A DNA stretch of 64,000 bases, taken from contig NW_026577924.1 in the NCBI RefSeq assembly GCF_029407905.1, positions 496,001-560,000 of the forward strand, in the 5' to 3' direction. The translations under genes were made by a program, and so were the position numbers. This DNA is from Bubalus kerabau (taxonomy: Eukaryota; Chordata; Mammalia; Artiodactyla; Bovidae). Below are positions 1 through 12,009 of the stretch, one piece after another; positions within the stretch are counted from its first letter, which is position 1, and each line of letters starts with the position of its first letter. The notes beneath the pieces are model-generated. The model did no database searches. It saw only the letters and a program-made list of their open reading frames with translations, and was not told where the DNA came from.

Positions 1-858
1 TGGCAGGTGGTCCTGGAGCCAGCGAATGGGGTAGCCCAGCCCTGGGGCGGGGTCGTGATGAAGACAGGAGGCGAGGGCACTGGCCACAGGGGACAGGGAG
101 CCAGCAAGCCAGCACCTTGAGGCTGCCCCTCAGTTCCTTTGAGGTCATGTCTGGGAAAGAAGGCAGGACCTGGGTGACAGTGTGGCAGGGGGGACGTTTG
201 CAGAGACAAGGGTGTGAGGTGTGAGAGCGGGAGGGCGGCACGGGGCACCGCAGGCACAATCCCATGTGTCTCTGATGACAGAGCCACCCTTGCGGTGCGA
301 GGAGCCATCCCCCAGAACAGCCCGAGGGCCTGTGTCCCGAGAGGAGAGCCGCGGAGGGGCTGGCCCTCCCGTCTCCTGGCTGCCCCTGCTCGCGCCTCTC
401 TGTGGGTGTTCAGACCAGCCTGGGAAACGGAGGACTGGGAGCCTGCGAGGACGGCACACTCTGGTGAACCGGTACCAGTGATGACCGCTGATAGGGACCC
501 AGCGGCTGCCGAGCTGAAGGGTTCTTTTTTCTTATTTTCTTCCAGCCTGGCTGATGGAGGCATGGATGTATTTTTGTAATTTTCGGTTTCTGTCTCTGAC
601 TCCATCAGCCCACCCTTGTGAATAACCTCATAGGATTGCCTGCCGTCCACGCTGAGACCTGGGTGTCACCAGGCCATCTAGGAACTGGATTCTCCCCCTG
701 CCTGTTTCTTGAGTCCTGTTCGCTTAAGAGATGGCAGTGTCTCATGAGCATGGCCCATTTATCCACAGTCAGGGCTTCCATGTAAAATTGGGTTCAGTTC
801 CTGATAGACTTGAGCTGCCCTGAATGTTGCTGACGAGACGTGGTCCTCTCGTGCCCAG
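1..858. other. non-coding sequence upstream of the first liprin exon
   Basis: GC-rich, probably intronic to the liprin-alpha fragment because the first recognised exon follows directly behind a good splice acceptor. I see no exon, RNA gene or clear repeat in it. The short open frames on both strands show no recognisable domain. Confidence 0.4.
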
Positions 859-1082
859 GTGCAGACCCCGAAGGAGCAGGACTGGGAGCGCACGCAGCAA
901 GCCAGCATGCTGGCCGATGTGGCCCAGGCATTTGAGAGTGACGAGGGCGTGTCTGACGACGAGGGCGACAGGGTCACCCTCTTCAGCTCGGCCACTCAGC
1001 TGTCGCCCAGCAGGCAGGCCAATGCCAAGACTCTGACCGTGATGATGCAGGAGCAGCTGGACGCCATCAACGAAGAGATCCG
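859..1082 (+). pseudogene. PPFIA1: liprin-alpha exon (coiled-coil region), fragment exon A
   Basis: This exon encodes part of the N-terminal coiled-coil half of liprin-alpha, the presynaptic and focal-adhesion scaffold that binds LAR-type receptor phosphatases. The frame starts VQTPKEQDWERTQQAS, runs through AFESDEGVSDDEGDRVTLFSS and ends QEQLDAINEEIR. A CAG acceptor precedes position 859 and a GTGGGT donor follows 1082. It is 224 nt long and ends two bases into an Arg codon, which the next exon at 2879 completes. The frame is open. The family is clear; choosing PPFIA1 over PPFIA2 is from memory and less certain. I call it a pseudogene fragment because upstream and downstream parts of the gene are missing, inverted or damaged nearby. 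This exon alone looks intact. Confidence 0.8.
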
Positions 1083-2878
1083 GTGGGTGATCCTGAACTC
1101 AGGTCCCCAGAAACTCGGTTTCTCTGAGGAGCTGTCTTCTCCTAGGGACGTCTGAGTGTTCCATAGTAAGAAACCTGACCTCAGGTCTGCTTCAAGAATT
1201 TTCAGTTTTGAGATGACCCTTGATTACAGAGCTCGGGCAGCCGGGGCGTTCTGTCCACGGTGTGGTGTCAGCGCTCTGTGGGGGCGGGGGGGGGCGGCGT
1301 TGTGGGGTGTCCCCCCTCAGCTCTGAGCCCCAAGGTGGGTGAGGTGCCGAGGCGGTGTCCCCTGCGGCCCGTGGACCCTCCTGTGTCCCTCAGAGCCCCC
1401 CACGTTCTGGTGAAAAGCCACCTGGTGAAAGCTGGGGTTTTGGGGTTGGCAAATTCCCACTCAGATCTGCCTTTTCCTTTTTAACTTAATGTAGTATGAA
1501 GATTGGCTTGTTGTAAGACAGTGGTCCAAGGACATGTGTTTGAGTTTTTCTCATCTCCTCAGTATATTTAAGATGTTTTCTTTAGACACCATCTTGGCAG
1601 GTATAACAATTTTCAAAACAGGATAGAATCCAAAGGCCTGCCTCGTGGTGAGCAGGGGGCCTTGGGTCTGGGTGCAGCCAGGTGGCTGGGGGCCCCGAGG
1701 CCTGCCTGGTGCCACACCTGCCCAGCTATGCCCGTGTCCCGAGTCCACGTTCAGAGTGGCCGCAGGCCGGTGACCCTGCACAGGACCAGGCAGAGCTGCT
1801 GCTCAGACTGGTCTCATCACGTCAGCCCAGGCCGAGGTGCCCGTTCCTGTCGGCCGAGCGCGGGGCTCCGGGGGAGAGGCAGGGGGTGAACGGGACAACC
1901 AGCAAACGCAGGTGGTGTCACCTGCCCATTTCACACCAAGACAGACAGCTTTGTGGGCCGTGTTTGAGCACAGACGAGCTCAGAAAGATGGTCTTTCTGC
2001 ATCCCTGCAGGAAATATGGAACGGTTATAGATTAATATTTTTATTTTTACAGCAAGTTTTCAGGTAAAAGTGATTTTTCCTTATGCGACAAGTTGACTTG
2101 ATGTAAACGGTCAATTCTGTCCATCAACTTGTTATCAACAGTGAAAAACTTTCCAGATGTATGAGTTGAAGTGAAGCTGGAGAGTTTACTTCCTGTAAGA
2201 ATCTTGTATTTTAATTTGAAAATCATTGTATTTGCATAATCGTATATTTAAACTGCTATATAAAAACATCCACCACACATTAGGGGAGAAGAGCAGAAAC
2301 TGTGAATTCTAGGTTAATGCAGCACATTGACATGAATCCAGAAACTCACACAGAGCTGGTGGAGAACTTCATCAAGTGATGCGTTTGTATATATACAACC
2401 TTAAAAAAAAAAAAAAAAAGATCAACTCAGCACTTCATCTGGTCTGGAGACTTGTGTTTAGAAACTGCAGCTTGTTTGTGAATTGCTGTTTTGATTATAC
2501 AGAGTTCCTGATCCCCAGTGGAAAAGACTTGAGGCACTTGACGTGCATCTCTGCCCTGAGAGCAGGGGAGGTAAGGGTTGTCAACTTGAGGTTTCTCTTC
2601 ACAGGAAAGAGAGTTGCCACCGGGGCCCCTTCAGAATGTTACAGTAAATAAGTGAAATCAAGCGTGGATGGTCAGGGCCAGTTTGTAAGACTCAAGGCTA
2701 AGTTATTCTAAGTTTGAGAATATTCCAAAGAGGAAAGGTAGAACCTTTTGTCTGAGATGTTAATTGAGCAACTGTTTCTGGAATTTGCTAATCATGACAC
2801 AGAATGCCAGCCCAAATTTATTGTCCAGACAGGTTCCTCTGCTGACAAAGGCAGGTGACGCATTTTATTCTATTTTAG
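1083..2878 (+). other. intron between liprin exons A and B
   Basis: The interval runs from a GT donor at 1083 to an AG acceptor at 2877-2878. It holds an A-tract at about 2403-2419 and GC-rich sequence around 1,260-1,480, and I recognise no gene or repeat family in it. Confidence 0.5.
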
Positions 2879-3101
2879 GTTGATCGAAGAAGAGAAGGAG
2901 AACACGGAGCAGCGGGCCGAGGAGACTGAGAGCAGGGAGGGCAGAGGGAGCTTAGGCAGCCTCCGTCGTTTTAAATCAGTGAGCTCCCTCAACCTGCTTC
3001 CCACCTCCTCGCATGCTGGCTCCTGCCCGCCCCTGCCCAAGGCCAGAAGGAGGCAGCAGAGCCTGGCGCAGGAGGGAGACCAGCTGGGCATCATGACTCT
3101 G
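2879..3101 (+). pseudogene. PPFIA1: liprin-alpha exon, fragment exon B
   Basis: The exon continues exon A in phase: its first base completes the split Arg codon and the protein runs LIEEEKENTEQRAEETESREG, then a Ser/Leu/Pro-rich linker, ending DQLGIMTL. This is the end of the liprin-alpha coiled coil and the start of the disordered linker before the SAM domains. A TTTTAG acceptor precedes it and a GTATGT donor follows. Length is 223 nt and the last codon is complete. There are no stops. The linker has many replacements relative to the liprin consensus as I remember it, so reduced constraint is possible. Confidence 0.78.
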
Positions 3102-4362
3102 GTATGTGACTGCCTCCTCCCTGCCGCATCCCTCCCCCAGCATGCTGTTTTTTGTTTGTTTTTTGTTTTTTCTCTTTATACCCAGAAGAAAATCAGGTAC
3201 ATTTGCTACGCTCAGAGGTCTAAAAGTTTTTAAACTGCCTCGTCTTTAATCATTCCACAATGGCACAGCGACAAATTAGTCTTGATATTTGGACCACCAC
3301 TTAGCACGTCATCATGAACTCAGCCAGAGCCTGCCTCTGTAACGTTGGGCCTGGCCTTGTGCAGGGCACAGCAGCTGCAGGGAAGTTTCTGTTCTCAGGG
3401 AGCAGACAGCTTCGTGAAAGTAACCATAGGCAGCTCTCATGGCATGGGAAAGCCGTACAGCACATTTTCCACTGGGGATGCCTGGCTACAGGGTGCAGGG
3501 CATGCGGTGGGAACAAAACCAAGAATCTACATTGGTCTGCTTACTGATGGACCTGGCCACGCGCTCAGGCCAGCTCTGCGTGTGAAACCAGGTTAAAAGC
3601 CCAGGGCCCCAGGGCCCCAGGGAAGACGTCGGGCTGCTTCACTTTTCCGAGTCTAAAACTGGGATGACGACCTAGGGCTTTTGGTGACAGAGTGTGTGGC
3701 TCTAAAGCACATGTTCCAGCTTTCTTGCGTGTTTAGCTTAGGTGTTGTGAGTGCATTGCTGTTCACCCCATGAAATCACGTGTACAACATCCTGCTTTGT
3801 AACTGGACTTGTATTGTCTCTGTTTTCTGTTACCACCCATTGCATGTTAGCTGCATTGTTAGTCAGCTTATAATTAAATTAACCGTGAATCATTTTAGCG
3901 GCCTGTGAAGTGGTAACTAGTCCATTTTGTGGTCTTTTGACACACTGTTTTTATAATTTGCATCATTGGCTAATTAGTTGATATTTAAAATTCTTTGACG
4001 ATTTCTCTGTGGTTTCATGCTTGATTTCTTTCCGAATATTTGGAAAAGAACAGTTCTGCATGTTTTCCTTGCTGTTGGAGTTCTCTGACAGTGTGTCTGC
4101 TTTCATCATTGGTTTTGATTCCCTCTCTCATCCTGTTGTCTGCTTAGTCGTCATGAATCCAGATCCCCTCCCCCAGCCCCCGAGGCTGTAGTTTACCCAT
4201 CCATCTCCCCTCCCCCGTCCCCTCACTTGCTCTGGTCATAGCCGTGCTGTGGTCCACAGCGTGTGTCCCCTTAGTCAGGTTTGTGCTTTGTCTTCATGTC
4301 TCATTAAATGGTGTTTTTCCCCCATAGCAGTAAGTTGAATTGGTGTATCACTATGCAGTTAC

Positions 4363-4491
4363 AGGAGAAGGCAATGGCAACCCACTCCAGTACTCTTGCC
4401 TGGAAAATCCCATGGACGGAGGAACCTGGTAGGCTGCAGTCCATGGGGTCGCACAGAGTCGGACACGACTGAAGCGACTTAGCAGCAGCCG
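4363..4491 (+). mobile_element. ART2A-type SINE monomer
   Basis: It starts GGAGAAGGCAATGGCAACCC and ends with the AGTCGGACACGACTGAAGCG box and an AGC repeat tail. Target duplications flank it: ATGCAGTTAC at 4353-4362 and ATGCAGTTAT at 4492-4501. Confidence 0.88.
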
Positions 4492-4612
4492 CATGCAGTT
4501 ATAAGCATAATGTATGTAGATGGATCCTAAACTACATATCATGCATAATTCATAAATGAGATTGTGCTTACATAAAGAAATGACCCTCTTAAGTGTAGAC
4601 TTAGTAGAGTTT

Positions 4613-5396
4613 TAGATATGCAGATAACATCACCCTTAAGGCAGAAAGGGAGAGGAACTAGAAAGCCTCTTGATGAAAGTGAAAGAAGAGAGTGAAAAAG
4701 TTGGCTGAAAGCTCACCATTCAGAAAACTAAGATCATGGTATCTGGTCCCATCACTTCATAGGAAATAGATGGGGAAACAGTGTCAGACTTTATTTTGGG
4801 GGGCTCCAAAATCACTGCAGATGGTAACTGCAGCCATGAAATTAAAAGGCGCTTACTCCTTGGAAGCAAAGTTATGACCAACGTAGATAGCGTATTCAAA
4901 AGCAGAGACATTACTTTGCCAACAAAGGTCCATCTAGTCAAGGCTATGGTTCTTCCAGTTGTCATGTATGGATATGAAAGTTGGACTGTGAAGAAAGCTG
5001 AGCATCAAAGAATTGATGCTTTTGAGCTGTGGTGTTGGAGAAGACTCTTGAGAGTGAGTCCCTTGGCCTGCAAGGAGATGCAACCAGTCCATTCTAAAGG
5101 AGATCAGTCCTGGGTGTTGATTGGAAGGACCGATGCTAAAGCTGAAACTCCAGCACTTTGGCCACCTCAAGTGAAGAGTTGACTTATTGGAAAAGACTCT
5201 GATGCTGGGAGGAATTGGGGGCAGGAGGAGAAGGGGACGACAGAGGATGAGATGGCTGGATGGCATCACCAACTCAATGGACATGAGTTTGGGTGAACGC
5301 CAAGAGTTGGTGATGGACAGGGGGTCCTGGCATGCTGCGATTCATGGGCTCACAAAGAGTCGGACACGACTGAGCGACTGAACTGAACTGAACTGA
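4613..5396 (+). mobile_element. 5'-truncated BovB (RTE) LINE
   Basis: The match starts in the reverse-transcriptase catalytic region (AGATATGCAGATAACATC, the YADD-coding stretch, here changed so that the second Asp codon is lost). It continues through the C-terminal part and ends in the family's TGAACTGAACTGAACTGA tail. The reading frame is broken. This is an inactive fossil copy. Confidence 0.9.
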
Positions 5397-6362
5397 CACA
5401 ATACCCTTTCTGTGTTGGTGCTTGTATTTAAGACTGTAAATCTCATCAGCTTTTGCACAGTTAATGTCTCTATTAGACTCGTTAAAAAAGTATCTTCTAT
5501 GGTTAATAAAATGTAAAGACTGCACCTGCTATTGTGCTAGCTTTCATTCTTACATATTTTCACAGGGAACTTGCTTTAATGAATTTATTTTGAGAAGTTT
5601 TAAATCAAATTCTATGTCAGGATTTTACATGAATGTCCAAGAGGTGGTTAGATTTGTTCAATGTTAAACTAGGTATTATGGTAACTTCCTCATCAGTTAA
5701 ATGACTAATTTAAAGTGTAACATGTTTTTGATTAAGAGAAACTAACTTATAGAGAGATTTGGCTGAGAATAGACACCTGTTAAGGCCCTTTGTTGTACAG
5801 AATGCTGTGCTTTAATAAATCATGATGTTGTAATAGAATGGTATCTTCCTGAGTAATAATTTATAGTGTTTCTCTAGTAAATCTCGAATAGCTTATTTAA
5901 CTTCTGTGGTCAAAAAAATGTTCTGCTTCCAGTCACATTTCTCTAAATCTTCATGTCACTTACATGTTTGCCATCATTTTTGCTTTACTGTATTTGCCTC
6001 TACGGATTCTTGAAATTTTAGCTTCCAAGTCGCAATGAATCTGGTTTGTCTTCATTTCTTTGCATGCATCTATCAGCCTAGTGATTTAAGGAAGCAGCAT
6101 CGAAAGGTAAACTATTTAGTAATTTAGCAGGCCTTTGTTTCTCTGTGAAGTATTGAAGAGTCCTTATCGTTTAACGTGAATGAACACTGTGTGGTTATGT
6201 CCTGGTGAATAATTGACGGTTTAATGGAAGTGATGAAACTCACCCACCACTTAAAATGTGCTGATGGTTCTGTTGGAAATTGGTCATTCGTTGGGACGAT
6301 TGTAACAGTGTGCCTTTCTCCCACTTGTTGGCCTTCTGGTCATCTCATGCTTGTTTATAATA

Positions 6363-6525
6363 GACATAGTATTATTTATTATTTTTAAAAATTTCTGTAC
6401 TTATGTTTTTGGCCGTGCTGCACAGCTTATGGGATCTTAGTTCCCCAACCAGGGATCAGACCAGTGTCCCGGCAGTGAAAGTGCCAAGTCTTAACCTTTG
6501 GACCACCATGGAATTTCCGCTTAGT
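6363..6525 (-). mobile_element. CHR-type tRNA-derived SINE
   Basis: It contains the reverse complement of the SINE's tRNA-like box (CCAACCAGGGATCAGACC) and the terminal GGACCACCATGGAATTTCC, a diverged form of the usual GGACCACCAGGGAAGTCCC. Confidence 0.75.
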
Positions 6526-6589
6526 GTTTTCATATAAGAAATGACTGAATCAGAGCCATAGATGTTAGATTTGCGGGAAGCCAATTTAA

Positions 6590-6800
6590 TGATGGTGGGT
6601 AGCAGTGTGCAGGAGACTCTGTGTGCCGGGCACGTGCTTTCCGAGTCCGTCATCTCATCCCCAGGTGAGGTCCAGTCTACTGCTATCCCCGTTCAGCAGA
6701 CATAGACACTGAGGCTTAGCGAGGCCGGGCACCCTGCCCAGGCTCTCACACCCAGCAGCGTGGTGTGGACTGGTCTGATCAGAGCCTGGACACTTAACCG
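6590..6800 (+). repeat. MIR SINE remnant
   Basis: It follows the MIR pattern: GTGCCGGGCACGTGC, then an ACACTGAGGCTTAG core, CCTGCCCAGGCTCTCACACC, and a GTGGTGTGGACTGG end. It is old and diverged. Confidence 0.6.
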
Positions 6801-7836
6801 TGGTGCTGTCCAGCCCGCTTTCCTCCAGAGGCTCTCGTGTCCATCGCGGGCATCCCTGATGGAGGGAGCATCAGGAGGGAGCTCTCTGCCTCTCCCCTCG
6901 GGTCACTTGGATGAGCCCCTGTTGTTGGAGTCCAGTGCCCCAAGGGCTGGCCTTCCTTGTCCCTCTCCTGCTTCCAGCCCGCTGGCCGAGCACTCCTGGG
7001 CCTTCCCGCAGGACTGGGGTGGCCGTGCTCCAGTTCAGGCGGCTCAGTGCCCGGGAGCCCTTCTGCTGGGCACAGCAGAGCAGCGCCGTCCCCCTGGGGT
7101 TGGTGACCTGGGCGTGCCGCTCGCCCGCTCTGTGGCCTGCTTTGCCCTCCTGTTCAGCGAGGACACGGCACTGCCCTTCCTAGCCACATGTGGCACCAGT
7201 GGGGCAGCTCCCATCCTGGGGGAGGGCAGCCAGGCTGCAGACCCAGAGGCCTTCCTCAGGAGGAGGCCCGGGGGAAGGGGCTGGCCTGGGCCCTGACTCC
7301 GAGGCAGGTGTTTGTCTCCACTGAGTCCATAGTCAACCCAGGTGTGTCACTTCCCTGCTCTGTTGGTTGTTGTTTTCTGATTTTTATAAATGCTTCTTTT
7401 AACTTGAATTTGAGATTGATCCCTGTTCAGTTCCATGTGGAAAATTTCTAGCCTTTGTAGCCTTCTGTTGTCTGAGGGTTCTTGTTAGAGCTCAGGGGAG
7501 GGAGCCCAGTTTATCCAGCTGCTGTTAAATGAGTTCAGCTGTATTTTGCACTAAGCTACTTTGTTGTCACCAAGCTCCTCTGGGGCTGCATGGCATCAGT
7601 ATTCTTTACAGAATCCCACCAAAAAGGCACAGGTTAGTTGGTTAAAACAACGCACTCATTGTTTATAACAATACATGCCATGCATGTTTCCTAAAACCTC
7701 CCCAGGTTTAGCCACACACCAAAATGTATCAGTGAGACCTGTTTGGACCCTGCAGGGTTAATCTGTTCCCACACTGTCTTTCCTTTCCTCACACCCAGGA
7801 CCAGCGGAAACGCTGGGAGTCCAAGAGAGATCATCT

Positions 7837-7986
7837 TCTTTTTTTTTTTTTTTAATTAGTTTATTTTTTAATTGAAAGATAATTGCTTTACAGAATTTTC
7901 TTTTCTGTCAAACCTCAACATGAATCAGCCATAGGTATCCATATATCTCCTCCCTTTTGAACCTCCCACTGCTCTAGGGTGATACA
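7837..7986 (-). mobile_element. L1 3'-end insertion
   Basis: A poly-T run is followed by the reverse complement of the ruminant L1 3' end (CCTCAACATGAATCAGCC). The target duplication AGATCATCT is at 7828-7836 and again at 7987-7995, perfect over 9 bases. Confidence 0.82.
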
Positions 7987-8689
7987 AGATCATCTGTTAG
8001 TGAAGACCTGGGGGTGCCTTATGGAAACCACTGTGAGCGAATGACACTTGAACGGCGTGTAAGTACTTCAGTGGGTAGTCCCCAGTCTGTATGTTACCGA
8101 GAAATACGATCCAGGCACATGGTGTTCGCTTGGAGGGGTTAGGTACCTTTTCTGTTTCCCTTGTTGTCATGGGTTCCAGTAACCTGCATCATCACTACAA
8201 ATGATCTTGGATGGTGGCACAAGCTGTGTCTTTTTCTCCTTCAAACAGAAAGGTCTGGACGGCTTTGCTGAGAGGTTTTGTACTCTAGCTGTGGTGCTTC
8301 TGAGCAGCATCTGGCGATGAGCACAGTCCTGTCATCAGGGCAGTTCATGCCGTACAGGATCCACGGTGCCAGCATCGCTCTGCTGTCCTGCCCCGCAGGG
8401 TCATCTGGTCGCTGGATTCCAGGGAGGGCCGAGGCCGGCTGCAGGGAGGCTCCCGTCCGGGGTCTCTGCACTCAGTCGGATGCTCTCGCTGCCCCATAGC
8501 CCCACTTTTTTTGAACAAGACAGTCCTTTAAGATGGCATTAAGCTATAACAAGGGTTTTTTTGTACTTGGGGGAAAGCATAGCTAATAGATTTTCAAATA
8601 AGTTTCTGGTTATAATGTAAAGCCTGTGTGATTGCCTTTTTCAGAACAGTCTATTGTTAGCCAATTTGACACTTAGCTCACTCCCTCAG

Positions 8690-8841
8690 CTGCCAGCTTT
8701 ACGGGAAGAGGTAGAAGATGACAAGACCGCCATCAGATGTGAACCCTCGACCCTCGCCTGGCCGCGATCCCTTCGGCTGGGCCGCCTGCACACGGGGGCG
8801 CTGCGCACAGCCACCCACGAGGACCTCAGGGACGCCCACAA
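8690..8841 (+). pseudogene. PPFIA1: liprin-alpha exon, fragment exon C
   Basis: The exon encodes LPALREEVEDDKTAIRCE, then PRSLRLGRLHTGALR and THEDLRDAH, the conserved linker segment before the SAM domains. A CCCTCAG acceptor and a GTAAGC donor bound it. It is 152 nt and ends two bases into a codon that exon D completes as Asn, so phase is kept through all four exons. Several residues look altered in a part of liprin-alpha that is normally nearly invariant (Asp to Gly after SLRL, Lys to Thr after RLH). A second short copy at 14,929-15,029 is closer to the usual sequence here. Confidence 0.8.
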
Positions 8842-9687
8842 GTAAGCGGCCTGTGTGTGCGTCGTCAGTTTCAGGAGCCCTGCGCCTCTTGTCTTGAAAG
8901 AGTTGCAAGGATGATTTTAAAGGAATACCACTGAGTTCGGTGCCTGTGTTTCGTGGTGAACTTCAGGTGCTGGGGAAGAAGAGCTCAGTGACCTCAGTGA
9001 TTTTAGAAAACGTCCATCTCTACAGATTGACTCCTGTGGGAGCTTTCTTCCTGCTCTTGGTAGAGGTCTGCCCGGCCTGGGGCACGTTCCTGACGGTGAC
9101 GGCCCCGTGCCTCTCGGGTTCGCTCTTGAGGGTCCCTCCCTTTCCTGCAAGGGTCTCCTCTCAGGAGACCCTGTCCCCTCCTGTGACTGACACTGTCCTC
9201 ATTCAGACCACCACTTGCTGAGCTCCCGTCCTGAGCCAGGCAGCACTCGATGGAGGGCACATGTGGTCACCTGACCAGCGGCCCTGCACGGTGACCGTCG
9301 CTCTCCTGCCACGGCCGGGGATGGTTACCCTGTGGGAGGCGGGGGGATCTACCCAGAGCAGGGGAGCTCGTCTTCTCCTGGAGCGTCGTCAGCTGCCGAG
9401 CAGCGACCCTAAGGGAGGGTCAGAGCACCCTCTGCACCAGCTGGCCTGGAGTCAAGCCCTCCTCGCGGGAGAGCTCGAGGCAGAGAATCTCAGCTTCCCA
9501 GTGCGGTTGTCTGACACCGGGAGCCTGCATTGCTTGTGTGGAATGTGGTTGGTGAAGGAGACTCCAACTGTCAGCTGCGAGGTTGAGGCGCGGGTGTTGC
9601 TGGGTGCCCGTTTCTATCAGTAGCTCTTGTGGAGGGGTGTGTGTTTGCACAAGGGTGCCAGTTAAAGGTCGTTTTCTCTCCCCGAAG
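8842..9687 (+). other. intron between liprin exons C and D
   Basis: The interval is bounded by a GTAAGC donor and a CGAAG acceptor. It is GC-rich, without a recognised repeat or exon. Confidence 0.5.
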
Positions 9688-9860
9688 CTCCACAGGCTCT
9701 CAGGACAGCCCCGGGAACAACCCCAGCAGCAGCACCAGCAGCCAGGGCTCGCTGCACAAAGCCCCAAAGAAGAAGGGCATCAAGTCCTCCATCAGCCGCT
9801 TGTTTCGCAAGAAGGAAAAGGGCCGGCCTGAACACCCCAGCAAGGAGGCGTTAGGACCAG
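9688..9860 (+). pseudogene. PPFIA1: liprin-alpha exon, fragment exon D
   Basis: The exon encodes STGSQDSPGNNPSSSTSSQG, then SLHKAPKKKGIKSSISRLFR and KKEKGRP, which is a liprin-alpha hallmark. The usual form of the basic segment is SSIGRLFGKK; both glycines are replaced here (Ser and Arg), and the Asp of SSQDS is Gly. The frame is open and the exon ends at a GTGGGT donor. The next liprin exons (rest of the linker and the three SAM domains) are not found downstream. In about 2.7 kb the gene's 3' end appears on the opposite strand instead. This suggests a decaying duplicate. Confidence 0.8.
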
Positions 9861-10035
9861 GTGGGTGCTTCACCGTTCAGAGGGAGGAGGGCCTGCAGGC
9901 ATCTCCCTTCTGTGTCTCCCCCGTCGTCCCCACGAGGCTCCTGTCAATCACGCTGGGGGTCCTCCTGGGAGCAGGAGTGAAGGAGGCGTCTGTCTTCTCA
10001 ATGGGTCTGAGATGATCGGCTGAGTTAATGAGTGG

Positions 10036-10111
10036 ATGGTTGGGTGGATGGATGGATGGATTAGTGAGTGGTGGATGGATGAACAGATGGCTGGCTGGAT
10101 GGGTGGATGAA
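10036..10111 (+). repeat. imperfect GGAT tetranucleotide microsatellite
   Basis: Runs of GGATGGATGGATGGAT broken by TGAG and GCTG variants. Confidence 0.85.
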
Positions 10112-10825
10112 TGGAGCATGGAATGAATAAAGCAGATGATTGTACTCCAGTGCTAGAAACATATTCTACGCAATTGATTGAGTAGGAGCTGGGCAATGAT
10201 TGTTTCATCCTAACAGTGACATGTGTTTGGAAACGGCCTAAGTGGTCCTCAGTGAGGGGTGAGGTACAATCTGTGGACACCCCACAAGGAACAGCCCGCC
10301 CTCCTTCCTGCCACCTTCCCCATCCCCAGGAGCTCATCAGGGGTTCTGCCCATGCCCCCACCCCACCCCACAGCCACACAGGTCCTCCTGGGGTCCCCTC
10401 ATCACACAGGGTTATCATCAGGCCCCCATATCACTCAGCTTCCTCTCCTTGAGGACAGACAGCGTATGTTCCTGCCTCTTCAGCCACAAATTTGTTGAGT
10501 CTTGTTTGTGCTGGGTGTGGGATGTACAGGGGTAAGTAAAGCAGATGTGGTCTGGAGCACAGCTAAGTGACAAGAGAGAAAAAGGAGCAGATTATTAAAT
10601 GCTATCCTTATTATTAGTAAATACAATGCTGAGATGGATGGTGCATTGATTATGTACCAGATGCTGTGTGTGCCTCTTAGCAAGCAGGTGCTGCCCCCTC
10701 CCGATTCACAGAGGAGGACACAGTGACAGTCACGTGGTTAGGGAGCGGTGAGGGCAGGTTCACACACCCCCAGTGGGACCAGGCACTTTGCCGAGCCCCA
10801 GCCACCTCTCTCGTGGATGAAACAG

Positions 10826-10970
10826 GAATGAGATGGGTCTATGGCATGATGGTTCAATGGACATGAGCTGGAGCAAACTCCAGGAGATAGTGAAGGACAG
10901 GAAAGCCTGGAGTGCTGCAATCCAAGGAGTGACAAGAGTCGGACACAACTGAGCGACTGAACTAAAACCT
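10826..10970 (+). mobile_element. BovB 3'-end fragment
   Basis: It matches the last 145 bases of BovB, including TCAATGGACATGAGCTGG and GAGTCGGACACAACTGAGCG, ending near CTGAACTAAAACC. Confidence 0.8.
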
Positions 10971-10975
10971 GAGTG

Positions 10976-11193
10976 TGTGCTAACCTGCTTCAGTCGTGTC
11001 TGACTCTGCGACCCCAGGGACTGTAGCCCGCCAGCTCCTCTGTCCATGGGATTCTCCAGGCAAGAAGACTGGAGTGGGTTGCCATGCTCTCTTCCAGGGT
11101 ATCTTCTCAACCCAGGGATCGAACCCACATCTCTCGTTATCTATTGCATTGGCAGGCAGGATCTTTACCCCTAGCGCCACCTGGAAAGCCCCA
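10976..11193 (-). mobile_element. Bov-tA SINE
   Basis: Full-length reverse-complement Bov-tA: TCAGTCGTGTCTGACTCTGC at the left, then CAAGAAGACTGGAGTGGG, and the tRNA-like GATCGAACCCACATCTC box, ending CCACCTGGAAAGCCC. Confidence 0.85.
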
Positions 11194-12009
11194 GTGAATG
11201 CTGACAACTAGAAACGCAGAACATAAGGGCCGCTCCTAAGTTAAACTGGAAGAGCAGCAAGCACAGGTTGTAAAGAGGAAAACACACGATGAGTGCCAAC
11301 AGCGCCAACAGAAACAAGGGATGCGTTCACCCACATAGAGGAAATATCTGTGCCATTCGGAAGAGGAGCCCATCAGCCCTTGGAGGGACAGCTGGAACCA
11401 GAATGAAAACCGAGGCCATGGTCAGCAGTGCCCACCACACGGCCTGGGTGGCGTGGTGTCACTCACCGGGCTTCCTGCATCCCCAGAGCTGCTGGCAGTA
11501 ACATCCCTGAGTGCCAGGCCGGGCAGCGTCCCTGAGTGAGCTCAGGCATCACCGCTCTCCTTCCAGTGCTGCTCTGGGGCCCTCTGTGGGCGGCCACCCT
11601 CATGCCCTGCCCTGCTACTTGCTGGGGCCCGGTTGTCCCCCTGGGATCCTTTCAGCCCTTGAGCTTGGGTGTTCCCAGCCCTCTGCCACACCAGACTGGG
11701 ACGCAACTCAGGACTTGGGCTTGAGATATCAAGGAGACCGTGAATCTGGAAGGACACCACCCTGGGGCCTGTGAGAGAGCAGGAGAGCAAAGCCCCTACG
11801 GGGAGGAAGCAGAGCTGGGGAACGTGCACACAACGTCCACTGCCTCCTGCACAAGTGCCTTTTCTTTGTCTCTCCTTGACCTGAAACAAACGCCAGCTGC
11901 TGCTGCTCCGCAGGTGATTCCTAAAGATGCACCTCCTGCCAGAGCTATTGTCCTGCTGCTCTGGGGCTGCCTGAGTGTGCTCAGGAGTATCAGACAAGTT
12001 AGGGCTGCC

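Larger units (their letters stand above)
3102..8689 (+). other. intron between liprin exons B and C, repeat-bearing
   Basis: A 5.6-kb intron. It holds an ART2A-type SINE (4363-4491), a BovB 3' end (4613-5396), a CHR-type SINE (6363-6525), a MIR (about 6590-6800) and an L1 3' fragment (7837-7986), each listed separately. The rest shows no recognised exon. The 178-codon open frame at 6760-7296 is GC-rich, overlaps the MIR and is most likely chance. Confidence 0.5.

Noticed and set aside
6760..7296. A 178-codon plus-strand open frame.
   Set aside because: It starts within MIR sequence, is GC-rich and has no known domain.
7799..8060. A possible liprin alternative exon split by the L1 fragment (acceptor near 7798, strong donor near 8059).
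   Set aside because: After joining across the L1, the liprin phase reaches a stop codon, and the residues resemble the known small liprin exon only vaguely.
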